Source of the DNA: JAYFRL01 sp034925905
GTDB lineage: Bacteria > Bacillota > Clostridia > Lachnospirales > Anaerotignaceae
Assembly (NCBI GenBank): GCA_034925905.1
Contig: JAYFRL010000005.1
Location: 87,577 to 151,576, forward strand
Direction of reading: 5' to 3'
DNA length: 64,000 bases
The position numbers and the translations under genes are program-made. The notes below the pieces were generated by a model. It was not told the origin of the DNA, did not search any database, and saw nothing but the letters and a program-made list of their open reading frames with translations. Below, piece by piece: positions 26,994 to 36,357 of this stretch. Positions within the stretch are counted from its first letter, which is position 1. Each line of letters starts with the position of its first letter.

Positions 26994-29900
26994 TTATTTT
27001 TTGTTTATAACTACGTTTTCATCTCCCAGCAGCTCTTTAAGCTCGTCTATGAAGCTTTTGCTTCCGTCTGCTCCATAGCCGGCGTTAGGAGAAGTTTTAA
27101 ACGTCATGCTTTTGTTTTTATCCTGTATATAAAGGGGAAGGTTTCCCTTATGCCTTGATATGCATGTTTTTATATCGTTAAAGGTTATATTGCTGTTTTT
27201 AGGGATTATAACTCCGATGATAAGATTTGGCAACTCTTTTGCCATGATATCCTTAAGCCGGATTATGCTGCGGCATATTACTTTAACTTCATCTCCGGAG
27301 GTGTCGGCTTTGCCGTGGACGAGCACTGCGTCGTCGTTAAATATCATTCTTCCGTATTTTTCAAATGAGTCCGGGAACATTATAATTTCAACTGAGCCTT
27401 TTATGTCTTCAAGACGGAAATATGCCATTTGCTTGTTTGTTTTTGTGTATTTTGTTTTCATTACTGAAACTATACCGCATATGTCAACATCTTCACCCTC
27501 GGAAACAAGAGGATATCCATCTTCCGTTTCAAGCAGCTTTGCCGTATCCGTGCTTGAATATTTTTTTACTATATCTTCAAACTCGGAAAGAGGGTGACCG
27601 CCTACATATATGCCCAAGACCTCTTTTTCCATTGAAAGGAGCTCTTTTTGCGGGAACTCATCTATATCGGGAACAACATCAATTCGCATGTTTTCTTCAT
27701 CTGAAGAATTATCCTCTATATCAAAAAACGTCATCTGGCCTTCAAGCTGCTCTTTTTTGGAGCGTGAAACACTTTCCAGAACTGTTTTGTGTATTTCCAT
27801 ATATTGCGAGCGTTTTCCGCCCAAAGAATCAAAAGCGCCTGCTTTTATAAGGCTTTCTATTGCCCTGCGCGAAAGGGAAGAGTCTGAAAGCCTTTCGCAA
27901 AAATCAGTCAGGCTTTTATATTTGCCGTTTTTTTCACGGATAGAAACCATAGCTTTAATGGCGTTTGCCCCCACGTTTTTTATTGCCGCGAGCCCAAACC
28001 TTATTTTGTCCCCCGAAACCGAGAAATTGGCAAAGCCCTCGTTAACATCCGGAGGCAGGAGAGAAAGCTCCATTTTTTTGCATTCCGCTATGTATTCGGA
28101 AACCTTGTCCATGTTGTCCATAACGGAAGACATAAGCGCCGCCATAAATTGAACAGGATAATAGGCTTTAAGCCAGGCTGTTTCATAGCCTACCATGGCA
28201 TAGCAGGCGGCATGTGATTTATTAAACGCATATTTGGCGAAATCCGTCATGTCGTCGAATATTTTTTCGGCAATTCCGGCGGGGATTCCGTTTTTAACAC
28301 AGCCGGGAACATTCTCCTCGGGTATGCCGTAAACAAAATTTTTGCGTTCTTTTGCCATAACGTCAGTTTTTTTCTTGGACATTGCTCTGCGTACAAGGTC
28401 GCTTCTGCCTAAGCTGTATCCGGCAAGGTCGCGGACTATCTGCATAACCTGTTCCTGATAAACTATGCATCCATAAGTATTTTCAAGTATGGGTGTGAGC
28501 GAAGGATGGGTATACTGGATATTGCCTAAGCTGTTTTTGCCTTTTATATATTTTGGTATAAAATCCATGGGGCCCGGACGGTAAAGCGATATTCCGGCTA
28601 TGAGGTCTTCAAGGCAGCTTGGTTTAAGCTCTTTCATGAACTGCTTCATGCCTTGGCTTTCAAGCTGGAAAAGGCCTTCTGTTTTGCCCTGTGCTATAAA
28701 TTCGTAAACTTTAGGGTCGTTTGTATCTATATTGTCTATATCTATGTCTTCGTTACACGTTCTTTTTATTTCATCCAGTGTTTTTTGGATAACAGTTAGT
28801 GTGCGAAGACCTAAAAAATCCATTTTTAAAAGCCCAAGCTCTTCAAGTATCCCCATAGAGTATTGAGTTGAAATTGCTCCGTCTGTCGCGCTTAAGGGCA
28901 CATATTCCATAACAGGCTTGGAGCATATAACAACTCCGGCGGCATGGGTTGAGGAATGTCTGGGAAGACCTTCAAGGCGTTTGGACATGTCTATAAGATA
29001 ATGCACTTCTTCGTTTGTCATATATTCGTTCATGAGGTCAGGGTTCATGTTAAGCGCCCTGTCGATAGTCATATCAGGAGCAAAAGGCACCATTTTTGAG
29101 ATTTTATCAACATCTCCGTAAGGCATGCTTAAAGCCCGCCCTACATCCTTGATAACCGCTTTTGCCGAAAGTGTCCCAAAGGTTATAATCTGGGCAACGT
29201 GGTCTTCGCCGTATTTTGATTTAACGTAATCAATAACCTCTTGTCGGCGTTCATAGCAAAAATCTATGTCTATATCGGGCATGCTTACCCTTTCGGGGTT
29301 TAAGAAACGCTCGAAAATAAGGTCGTATTTAATAGGGTCTATGTTTGTTATATCGAGCGAATATGCGGCTATGCTTCCGGCAGCCGAGCCTCTTCCGGGT
29401 CCGACGGGTATTCCGTTTTCTTTTGCAAAGCGGATAAAATCCCAAACTATGAGGAAATAATCAGAATATCCCATGGTTTCTATTGTTTCAAGCTCATATA
29501 AAAGACGTGAAACAAGGCTTTCGTCAGGATTTGTATATTTTTTTTCAAGACCTTTAAAGCAAAGCTCTTTTAAATATTCCGCAGCTTTTTTACCCGCAGG
29601 AACATTAAAACGGGGCAGCTTAAATTCATGAAATTTAAACTCAACATTGCATCTTTCGGCTATTTTATGGGTGTTTTCTATAGCTTCCGGGGCATAATGG
29701 AAAAGGGCGGCCATTTCTTCAGGAGATTTCAAATAAAATTCCGAGCCGAAATAGCGCATTCTGTCAGTGTCGTTAACGGTTTTTGCCGTTTGAACACATA
29801 AGAGTATGTCGTGGGCAACACTGTCGTCTTTATATATATAATGGCTGTCGTTTGTGGCTATAAGAGGGATGCCCGTTTCTTCGTGAATCTTTATAAGCGC

Positions 29901-30473
29901 AGAGTTTACGGTTTTTTGTTCCTCGATGCCATGGTCTTGAAGCTCAAGGAAAAAATTACCCCTGCCGAAAATGCCGTCATATTCAAGAGCAACTTTTTTG
30001 GCCTCTTCGTAGCCGGCGTAAAGAATTGCCTGCGGAACGGCTCCCGCAAGGCATGCGCTTGAGCCTATAAGCCCATGGCTGTATTTTTTAAGCAAAGGCA
30101 GATCTATTCTGGGTTTATAATAAAAACCGTCTATATAACCGTAAGAAACAAGCTTTATAAGGTTATCATAGCCTTCGTTGTTTTCAGCAAGCAAAACAAG
30201 GTGAAAATATCCTGAATCGGCGGGAGAATGCTCAAGGCGCGATTTTTGGGCAACATAAACTTCGCAGCCTATTATGGGTTTTATGCCCGCTGCTTTTGCG
30301 GCTTTATAAAAATCTATTGCGCCAAACATAGCCCCATGATCCGTAATGGCAATGCTGTCCATCCCCAGCTCTTTTGTGCGGTTTATAAGCTCGGGTATGT
30401 TGGACATGCCATCCAGAAGGCTAAAGCCTGTATGAGTATGAAGATGGGTAAACAATATTTTTCCTGTTTCCAA
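26994..30473 (-). CDS. dnaE: DNA polymerase III alpha subunit
   Basis: The 1159-residue protein begins with a PHP domain (FTHLHTHTGFSLLDGMSNI) and holds the polymerase-palm aspartates in PDIDIDFCYERRQEV near residue 400. It ends with the helix-hairpin-helix and OB-fold segments seen in full-length DnaE (VDICGIVSVMKTKYT region near 990). It replicates the chromosome as the DnaE-type catalytic subunit. The start is TTG 30473 with TGGAGGT upstream, and no ATG nearby fits better. The divergent clpC lies 302 bases away. Confidence 0.97.
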   Translation of the reverse strand: METGKILFTHLHTHTGFSLLDGMSNIPELINRTKELGMDSIAITDHGAMFGAIDFYKAAKAAGIKPIIGCEVYVAQKSRLEHSPADSGYFHLVLLAENNEGYDNLIKLVSYGYIDGFYYKPRIDLPLLKKYSHGLIGSSACLAGAVPQAILYAGYEEAKKVALEYDGIFGRGNFFLELQDHGIEEQKTVNSALIKIHEETGIPLIATNDSHYIYKDDSVAHDILLCVQTAKTVNDTDRMRYFGSEFYLKSPEEMAALFHYAPEAIENTHKIAERCNVEFKFHEFKLPRFNVPAGKKAAEYLKELCFKGLEKKYTNPDESLVSRLLYELETIETMGYSDYFLIVWDFIRFAKENGIPVGPGRGSAAGSIAAYSLDITNIDPIKYDLIFERFLNPERVSMPDIDIDFCYERRQEVIDYVKSKYGEDHVAQIITFGTLSAKAVIKDVGRALSMPYGDVDKISKMVPFAPDMTIDRALNMNPDLMNEYMTNEEVHYLIDMSKRLEGLPRHSSTHAAGVVICSKPVMEYVPLSATDGAISTQYSMGILEELGLLKMDFLGLRTLTVIQKTLDEIKRTCNEDIDIDNIDTNDPKVYEFIAQGKTEGLFQLESQGMKQFMKELKPSCLEDLIAGISLYRPGPMDFIPKYIKGKNSLGNIQYTHPSLTPILENTYGCIVYQEQVMQIVRDLAGYSLGRSDLVRRAMSKKKTDVMAKERKNFVYGIPEENVPGCVKNGIPAGIAEKIFDDMTDFAKYAFNKSHAACYAMVGYETAWLKAYYPVQFMAALMSSVMDNMDKVSEYIAECKKMELSLLPPDVNEGFANFSVSGDKIRFGLAAIKNVGANAIKAMVSIREKNGKYKSLTDFCERLSDSSLSRRAIESLIKAGAFDSLGGKRSQYMEIHKTVLESVSRSKKEQLEGQMTFFDIEDNSSDEENMRIDVVPDIDEFPQKELLSMEKEVLGIYVGGHPLSEFEDIVKKYSSTDTAKLLETEDGYPLVSEGEDVDICGIVSVMKTKYTKTNKQMAYFRLEDIKGSVEIIMFPDSFEKYGRMIFNDDAVLVHGKADTSGDEVKVICRSIIRLKDIMAKELPNLIIGVIIPKNSNITFNDIKTCISRHKGNLPLYIQDKNKSMTFKTSPNAGYGADGSKSFIDELKELLGDENVVINKK

Positions 30474-30775
30474 AACAAGACCTCCAGGCTATTATTTTAA
30501 GCTGTTATAAAATAAAGCTTATAAAACATCATTATAATTGTACCATAAAAAATCATTTTATAAAATTACCGGTGACAATATTTTTTTAAATCTCCGGAAT
30601 AAACTTATTAAATTGAGTTTTATATCTTTTTTAGTGCAAAATTTTTTAAAATAGTTATAATTATCTTAAACTATAAAAATAATTATAAGTATATATATTT
30701 AAGATGCATTATATTTTATTGAAAACATAAAAATATATCCGTTATGCTTAAAACCACGGAAATGAGGGTGATACT
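30474..30775. other. 302-bp divergent intergenic region, dnaE / clpC
   Basis: This is strongly AT-rich DNA holding the promoters of the divergent dnaE and clpC genes. A TATAAT at 30656-30661 points to clpC but lacks a good -35 box. I see no CtsR-type heptad repeats, no CIRCE-type inverted repeat, no RNA gene and no coding frame. Confidence 0.5.
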
Positions 30776-33211
30776 ATGGAAAATTTCACTGAAAAAGCAA
30801 ATGAAGCTTTAAATAACGCCAAAACAGCCGCAGCTTCTTTGGGACACAGCTATATAGGCACAGAGCATATCCTTTTAGGGCTTATGGATACCAAAAACTC
30901 AGCTGCAGCAGATGCCATAGAAGCTCAGAATATAACATATGAGGATCTTGTTGAAAAAATAGAAGGGATGATAGGCTCGGACGATTTAAAAAAAGACAGT
31001 CCGGAGTTTACCCCCGGGGCGAACAAGGTTATAAGAAACAGCTATGATGAAGCAAAAAAATCTGGCAGCGATTATGTCGGAACGGAGCATATCCTTTTAA
31101 GCATAATAAATGAGCCTGATTGCGTCGCTATGCGCCTTTTAACCTTGTTAGGCGCAAACACGCAAAGGCTTTTTGAAGATATAGCCACTGTTGTTTCAAC
31201 CGGGGATTCCTCGTTCTTTAAAGGCTTGGGTAAAAATGATGCGGAAAATTCAGATTCTTCAACTCCCACTTTGGATAAATATAGCCGTGATTTCACAAGG
31301 CTTGCTGCAAACGGCAAGTTTGACCCTATAGTTGGGAGAAAAGATGAAATAGAGCGCTTGATTCAGATATTAAGCAGGAGAACAAAAAATAATCCTTGTC
31401 TTGTGGGAGATCCGGGCGTAGGCAAAACGGCTATAGTTGAAGGCATGGCTCAAAAAATCATTATTGGGGACATACCCGAAACGCTAAAGGGCAGGAGGGT
31501 TGTTTCTCTGGATCTTGCCGCTATGGTTGCGGGAACAAAGTATAGGGGCGAATTTGAAGAAAGAATAGAAAAAGTTATAAATGAAGTTAAATCAGACGGC
31601 AAAACAATTCTTTTCATAGACGAACTGCATACAATAATAGGCGCAGGCGGTGCGGAAGGCGCAATAGACGCTTCAAACATACTTAAGCCGTCGCTTTCAA
31701 GGGGCGAACTGCAGCTTATAGGCGCAACGACGCTTGAGGAATACAGAAAGTATATAGAAAAAGACGCTGCGCTTGAAAGGCGTTTCCAGCCCGTAACCGT
31801 TGAGGAGCCTACTGAAAAAGAAGCCATAGAAATGCTTATGGGCTTAAAGGGGAAATATGAGTCTCACCATAGTGTCAAAATTACGGACAGCGCAATAGAA
31901 TTGGCTGTGAAAATGTCTGCAAGATATATAAGGGACAGGTTTTTGCCGGATAAGGCCATAGATGTTATAGACGAAGCCGCTTCAAAGCTTAGGCTTAAAA
32001 ATTATACGCCTCCGAAGGATATAAAAGAATTCGAGGAAAGGCTTATAATCCTTAAAAACGAAAAAGAAGAAGCAATGAAATCCGAGGATTTTGAAAAAGC
32101 CGTAAGCATAAGGAACGAAGAAAACCAGATAAAAGAAAAACTTAAAACCAAGAAGCAGAAATGGGAAGAAGAGAATAAAAACGCGGAAAATGTCCTTGAC
32201 GAAGAAAATGTTGCAGATATTATTTCAAAATGGACGGGAATACCGCTTAAAAGCATAAGGCAGGAAGAAAGCGCGCGCCTTTTAAATCTTGAGGCGGTTC
32301 TCACGGAAAGAGTTATAGGCCAGCATGAAGCCATACACGCCGTTTCAAGAGCAATAAGGCGAGGCAGGGTAGGCCTTAAAGACCCGGATAGACCCATAGG
32401 TTCGTTCTTGTTTTTAGGTCCGACAGGTGTTGGAAAAACAGAGCTTTCAAAAGCATTAACGGAGGCGCTTTTTGGTGACGAAGACGCGATTATAAGAATA
32501 GATATGTCCGAATACATGGAAAAACACAGTGTTTCAAAGCTTATAGGCTCACCTCCGGGCTATGTGGGCTATGAAGAAGGAGGGCAGCTTTCCGAAAAAG
32601 TAAGGAGAAAACCGTATTCCGTTGTTCTTTTTGACGAAATAGAGAAGGCTTCCCCCGATGTGTTCAATATTTTGCTCCAGATCCTTGATGACGGGCATAT
32701 AACCGATGCCCAGGGCAGAAAGGTAAGCTTTAAAAATACGGTTATAATTATGACCTCAAATGCGGGGGCAAGAAGTATTTTAAATCCAAAACGCTTAGGC
32801 TTTAATGCGGACGACAGTGCCGAAAAATCCTATGAAGCCATGAAATCAAGTGTTATGGAAGAGGTTAAGAATATATTCAAGCCGGAATTTATAAACAGGA
32901 TAGACGAAATAATAGTTTTCCATTCGCTTACATTTGAAAATATAGCGGATATCGTGCGTCTTATGTCCAGAGAAATCATAGCCAGGGTTAAGGAAAACAT
33001 GGGTATAAATCTTAAGTTTACGGACGAAGCAATTATCGACATAGCAAAGGTTGGGTTTGATGTGCAGTATGGGGCAAGACCGTTAAGGCGTGCGCTTCAG
33101 GCAAGGGTTGAGGATGTTTTCGCAGAAAAATACCTTGGAGGACTTTTTGCACGGGGAGACACGGTTATAGTAGGTATTGACGGCAAAGAGCTTACTTTTG
33201 AGAAGGAATAA
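30776..33211 (+). CDS. clpC: ClpC-type AAA+ unfoldase
   Basis: The 811-residue protein has two Clp N repeats (1-145), a first AAA+ module (Walker A GDPGVGKT near 210-217), a UVR-like coiled middle (about 417-452) and a second AAA+ module (GPTGVGKT near 547-554). The end has the Clp D2-small domain. It unfolds proteins and feeds them to ClpP. The UVR middle segment separates it from ClpB and supports ClpC. The usual Firmicutes partners ctsR, mcsA and mcsB do not precede it here. Confidence 0.95.
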   Translation: MENFTEKANEALNNAKTAAASLGHSYIGTEHILLGLMDTKNSAAADAIEAQNITYEDLVEKIEGMIGSDDLKKDSPEFTPGANKVIRNSYDEAKKSGSDYVGTEHILLSIINEPDCVAMRLLTLLGANTQRLFEDIATVVSTGDSSFFKGLGKNDAENSDSSTPTLDKYSRDFTRLAANGKFDPIVGRKDEIERLIQILSRRTKNNPCLVGDPGVGKTAIVEGMAQKIIIGDIPETLKGRRVVSLDLAAMVAGTKYRGEFEERIEKVINEVKSDGKTILFIDELHTIIGAGGAEGAIDASNILKPSLSRGELQLIGATTLEEYRKYIEKDAALERRFQPVTVEEPTEKEAIEMLMGLKGKYESHHSVKITDSAIELAVKMSARYIRDRFLPDKAIDVIDEAASKLRLKNYTPPKDIKEFEERLIILKNEKEEAMKSEDFEKAVSIRNEENQIKEKLKTKKQKWEEENKNAENVLDEENVADIISKWTGIPLKSIRQEESARLLNLEAVLTERVIGQHEAIHAVSRAIRRGRVGLKDPDRPIGSFLFLGPTGVGKTELSKALTEALFGDEDAIIRIDMSEYMEKHSVSKLIGSPPGYVGYEEGGQLSEKVRRKPYSVVLFDEIEKASPDVFNILLQILDDGHITDAQGRKVSFKNTVIIMTSNAGARSILNPKRLGFNADDSAEKSYEAMKSSVMEEVKNIFKPEFINRIDEIIVFHSLTFENIADIVRLMSREIIARVKENMGINLKFTDEAIIDIAKVGFDVQYGARPLRRALQARVEDVFAEKYLGGLFARGDTVIVGIDGKELTFEKE

Positions 33212-33226
33212 GGATAATTGCCAAAT

Positions 33227-33264
33227 AAAAAAGCCATGCCGCTTTGATAACGGCATGGCTTTTA
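33227..33264. terminator. Convergent terminator after clpC
   Basis: AAAAGCCATGCCG and CGGCATGGCTTTT form a 13-bp perfect stem (33229-33241 with 33251-33263), between the convergent ends of clpC and the next gene. Confidence 0.88.
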
Positions 33265-33270
33265 TCATTA

Positions 33271-34773
33271 TCAGTGGTCGTGCCCGCAGGTGCAGTCATG
33301 GTCATGTTCGTGATGTCCGCAGGTGCAGCCGTCTTCCTCATCCGAAAGTTCAAAGCCGTTGTTTTCAAAAACATAACCGACCTTGTCAAGTATCATAACC
33401 TTTGATTCAAACGAAGGAGCGGAATCAACCGCATTTTTGATATATAAAATAAGCTCATTTTCAGACATTGCAGGAGGAAGCGCAGAAAGGAGGTTCCTCA
33501 TTGCGTTTTTGCGCAGCTTTGCAGGAAGAGGGCTAAAATATTCAGACATATAGCTTATAAAGTTTTTGAATTCTTCATCTTTAAAGCTTTCCTCCGCAGC
33601 AGGAGCGGTTGTGTCATAATCAAAAGCATACATTGCGTCTTCTATATTTTCATAGAAACAGTCTCTTATGAAATTTTCGGTGAACATAAGCTTTTTTGCA
33701 TCTTCCGAAAGCTCCGGGATATCAATGGAATCGTCCAGAAAAGAACTCTCCTTTTTGGTTATTTCGCTGGCTTTGTCTATCAAAGGCTCTATATAGTTAT
33801 CGAAAAGAGGGGTTATTGTTTCTATAAGCACGTCTTTATCAAGCCCTTCTTTTTGCTCGCCCAAAATTTCGCATACTGAATAATATAAATCCGAATACAA
33901 TACATTTTTTTCCGTAAGATCTTCTATTTTAAAATTAAGATAAAACAATATTATAAGGCTGTTTAAGCAATTGAAAAGCCTTGAGAGCACATCTGAAGCC
34001 TTCGAAAGATATTCAAAATTATTAAGAAAGGCATCATATTTTTCTGCAAGCTCTTTTTCAGACATTTCTTCAGGGAAAATGAGCTTGTTTTTTTCAAGGG
34101 AATCTTTTACAGATGGGAAATATTCTCCGAAATCATCAAAACTATCCGGTGCGCATGTACGTTTAAAAACCAAAAGCGAATTTAAAACAGCTTCTTTGCT
34201 TTGATTCTTAAATGCTTCTTTCAGGCTTGCCTCCAAAAGGGATTCATATTTTATATGCGCCATCTTAAGCGGTGCGCATTTAAAAATCTGGCTCATATAA
34301 GAATGTTTTTTGTTTTCGTCTTCGGCAGAGTTTAAAAAAGCAAGGATATCCTCATAAAACATATTGAATTCAACATGCTTTTCCCCAACATTTTCAGCTC
34401 GGTATCGCCTAAGCTCAAGCTCGTCCGCAACAGGGGAGGCATATAGGCTTAAAAGAGATATATATCTGCTTATATGCCCGTATATTTCAATAAGCTCCTT
34501 TTTCATTTGAGTGCATTCCCAGAAAGCTTTTTCTTTTTCGCCTGTCTCATTTTCAAGAATTTTTTCAAGGTCTAATGTAAAGCGCGATATTTTGCTCTCT
34601 ATATCCGAAACTTTATTTGGGAATTCGGATAAGGGAATATCGTCTGGGGCTGCGCTTTTTCTTTCAGTACAATCTGAAAGGAGCAGAAAAAATGTGCTTT
34701 TTGCTTGGTTTTTTATATATTCGTAAGCAAGTTGGGTAAGCTCGTTTTCTATGTTTGCAATATTCTTTGGCAT
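33271..34773 (-). CDS. Unknown protein with His/Cys-rich C-terminal tail
   Basis: I do not recognise this 500-residue family. The body is acidic and predicted largely helical, without membrane spans or a signal peptide. The last 20 or so residues are a metal-binding-like tail made of two CTCGH units separated by HHEHDHD-type sequence. A strong AAGGAGG precedes the ATG. It is divergent from a cobalamin adenosyltransferase gene across 124 bases. The tail suggests nickel, cobalt or zinc handling, in line with a corrinoid neighbour, but no function is claimed. Confidence 0.8.
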   Translation of the reverse strand: MPKNIANIENELTQLAYEYIKNQAKSTFFLLLSDCTERKSAAPDDIPLSEFPNKVSDIESKISRFTLDLEKILENETGEKEKAFWECTQMKKELIEIYGHISRYISLLSLYASPVADELELRRYRAENVGEKHVEFNMFYEDILAFLNSAEDENKKHSYMSQIFKCAPLKMAHIKYESLLEASLKEAFKNQSKEAVLNSLLVFKRTCAPDSFDDFGEYFPSVKDSLEKNKLIFPEEMSEKELAEKYDAFLNNFEYLSKASDVLSRLFNCLNSLIILFYLNFKIEDLTEKNVLYSDLYYSVCEILGEQKEGLDKDVLIETITPLFDNYIEPLIDKASEITKKESSFLDDSIDIPELSEDAKKLMFTENFIRDCFYENIEDAMYAFDYDTTAPAAEESFKDEEFKNFISYMSEYFSPLPAKLRKNAMRNLLSALPPAMSENELILYIKNAVDSAPSFESKVMILDKVGYVFENNGFELSDEEDGCTCGHHEHDHDCTCGHDH

Positions 34774-34897
34774 GGGTTCCTCCTTAATTAAATTGTAGAA
34801 TGAGGCTTTAGTTTATGGTATAATACCTGTGTATATTATATATTGAATTTCCAAAAAATCAAAATTTTTTAGCTTTTGTTCTTTGGAGGGAAAAAAC
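34774..34897. promoter_or_regulatory. Divergent promoter region, His/Cys-tail gene / cobO-like gene
   Basis: The 124-bp gap contains GGTATAATACC (34817-34827), an odd palindrome that includes a TATAAT box on the plus strand. No convincing -35 box lies 16-18 bases upstream. No cobalamin riboswitch signature is seen. Confidence 0.4.
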
Positions 34898-35428
34898 ATG
34901 GGAAAGGGCCTTGTGATAGTTAATACGGGAGATGGGAAAGGTAAAACAACAGCCGCCATAGGCACGCTCATAAGGAGCATGGGCTATGGAAGGAAGGCCT
35001 TGCTTATAGAATTTATAAAAGCCGAAAACTTTATTCGAGGAGAAATCCTTTTTTTAAAAAACGCGGGTCTTGAAATATACCATATGGGTTTGGGTTATAC
35101 ATGGGTGCTTGATGAAAAGACGCAAAAAGAAGCTGCCGCTAAAGCCTGGGAGCTTTCAAAAAATAAGATATTAAGCGGAAACTATGACGTAATAGTTTTG
35201 GACGAGATAAACGACATTTTTTTTTCAAAAATAGATTTTTCAAATGAAGTTGCTCTTTCAGATGTTCTTGAAACTTTAAAAAACCGTCCTAAGGATCTGG
35301 ATATTATATTAACGGGCAGAGGAGCGCCCAAAGAGCTTATTGATTATGCGGATATAGTTACAGATATGAAATGCGTTAAGCATTGCTATGATTCGGGGAC
35401 TCCGGGCAAAAAAGGAATAGAATTTTAA
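34898..35428 (+). CDS. cobO: Cob(I)yrinic acid a,c-diamide adenosyltransferase
   Basis: The 176-residue protein is the CobO/BtuR type: P-loop NTGDGKGKTTAAIGT near residues 8-22, VIVLDEINDIF in the middle and VILTGRGAP near the end. It transfers an adenosyl group from ATP to corrinoid cobalt to make coenzyme B12 forms. ATG 34898 is chosen because GGAGGG sits seven bases before it; a TTG at 34883 has no site. No other cobalamin genes are adjacent. The symbol is by family resemblance. Confidence 0.9.
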   Translation: MGKGLVIVNTGDGKGKTTAAIGTLIRSMGYGRKALLIEFIKAENFIRGEILFLKNAGLEIYHMGLGYTWVLDEKTQKEAAAKAWELSKNKILSGNYDVIVLDEINDIFFSKIDFSNEVALSDVLETLKNRPKDLDIILTGRGAPKELIDYADIVTDMKCVKHCYDSGTPGKKGIEF

Positions 35429-35436
35429 AAAAATAT

Positions 35437-35465
35437 TTGACGCGCGGGTTGGATTTACATATAAT
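35437..35465 (+). promoter_or_regulatory. Promoter of the rubrerythrin gene
   Basis: TTGACG (35437-35442) and a perfect TATAAT (35460-35465) are exactly 17 bases apart. It lies 9 bases after the cobO stop, so rubrerythrin has its own transcript. Confidence 0.8.
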
Positions 35466-35487
35466 ATAAATGACACTAATTGTTATT

Positions 35488-35502
35488 TAATAATATTTAT
35501 TA
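35488..35502. promoter_or_regulatory. Possible Fur/PerR-type operator before rubrerythrin
   Basis: TAATAA and TTATTA form an inverted repeat with a 3-base centre, placed just after the predicted transcription start. It resembles the 7-1-7 PerR/Fur box layout but matches only in part. Confidence 0.4.
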
Positions 35503-35541
35503 TATATTCAACTATAATACTTACTAAAGGAGGGCAATATT

Positions 35542-36075
35542 ATGGAACTTAAAGGAAGCAAAACAGAAGCTAATTTGTGGGAAGCCTTTGCCGGGGAATC
35601 AATGGCAAGAAATACATACACATATTGGGGCTCCCAGGCAAAGAAAGAAGGCTTTGAGCAGATAAGCGGATTTTTTAATGAAACAGCCGACAATGAAAAA
35701 GAGCATGCAAAAATGATCTTTAAATTTTTAAGCGGAATAAATTCTACGAAGGATAACCTTAAAGCAGCTGCCGCAGGGGAGAATCACGAATGGTCCAGCA
35801 TGTATAAGAGAATGGAAAAAGAAGCCATTGAAGAAGGCTTTGATAAGATAGCTGTTTTTTTCCGTGAGGTTGCGGAAGTTGAAGAGGAGCATGAAAAGCG
35901 TTACCTTGCTCTTTTAAAGAGGCTTGAAGAGGGTACTGTTTTTGTTGAAGAAGCTCCCAGAAGATGGAAATGCCGCAACTGCGGATATGTTCACGAAGGC
36001 AGCGAAGCCCCTGAGGCATGTCCATGCTGCTTGCATCCAAAAGCATATTTTGAAAGACTGGAAGAAAACTATTAA
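35542..36075 (+). CDS. Rubrerythrin
   Basis: The 177-residue protein has an N-terminal diiron four-helix domain with carboxylate ligands in EANLWEAFAGESMARNTY, DNEKEHAK and VAEVEEEHEKR. The C-terminal rubredoxin-like domain has CRNCGYV and CPCC. Rubrerythrins reduce hydrogen peroxide with electrons from rubredoxin or NADH in anaerobes. The second cysteine pair reads CPCC rather than the common CPVC. AAAGGAGGG precedes the ATG. Confidence 0.95.
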   Translation: MELKGSKTEANLWEAFAGESMARNTYTYWGSQAKKEGFEQISGFFNETADNEKEHAKMIFKFLSGINSTKDNLKAAAAGENHEWSSMYKRMEKEAIEEGFDKIAVFFREVAEVEEEHEKRYLALLKRLEEGTVFVEEAPRRWKCRNCGYVHEGSEAPEACPCCLHPKAYFERLEENY

Positions 36076-36103
36076 AATTTGTTTTAAAAAGCCGCATGCA
36101 AAA

Positions 36104-36339
36104 TGAAATGACCCCAAAAAGTTAGACAAATTTTTATTAAGCTACAGAAAGGGCTTGAAGTCTGTGAACAATAGGCGGCAAGCCCTTTAGCTTTGTCTTG
36201 ATATGATGATTGTTGTAGTAGTAACTACACGCTGCTTGAACTTTCCGGTATATTTCTTATTTGGTACACCCTTCGACATAGAAAACACCCCTTCAGTTTT
36301 TTAGTATATCATACTGTCTAACTAAAGGGGTGCAGTTCA
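36104..36339 (-). mobile_element. Internally deleted IS3-family element (236 bp)
   Basis: The ends are inverted repeats starting TGAA and sharing AGTTAGACA (IRL 36339-36315, IRR 36104-36128; 18 of 25 positions match). Between them, on the minus strand, the first residues of an OrfA transposase are fused to the last residues of OrfB. An AAA on each side (36101-36103 and 36340-36342) is a likely target duplication. It cannot move on its own but may be mobilised by a full copy elsewhere. Confidence 0.85.
36137..36279 (-). pseudogene. Remnant IS3 transposase, OrfA start fused to OrfB end
   Basis: ATG 36279 begins MSKGVPNKKYTGKFKQ, the usual N-terminus of an IS3-group OrfA, and stops at 36187 after 30 codons. 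Another frame gives the OrfB C-terminus, YYNNHHIKTKLKGLPP and onward to HRLQALSVA, ending at 36137. The DNA-binding remainder and the DDE catalytic core are deleted. The 30-codon product is not expected to be functional. Confidence 0.85.
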
Positions 36340-36357
36340 AAACGCATGCGGTTAAAC

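Larger units (their letters stand above)
36090..36356. terminator. Terminator hairpin interrupted by a mini-IS
   Basis: CCGCATGC (36092-36099) and GCATGCGG (36044+300, i.e. 36344-36351) are exact complements. They are flanked by an A-run on the left and a T-containing run on the right, so they once formed a bidirectional terminator between rubrerythrin and the convergent dacF-like gene. A 236-bp element now fills the loop. Confidence 0.7.

Noticed and set aside
36187..36279. 30-codon OrfA-like peptide as a functional small gene
   Set aside because: It is the tip of a deleted IS3 transposase whose frame ends at the deletion junction.
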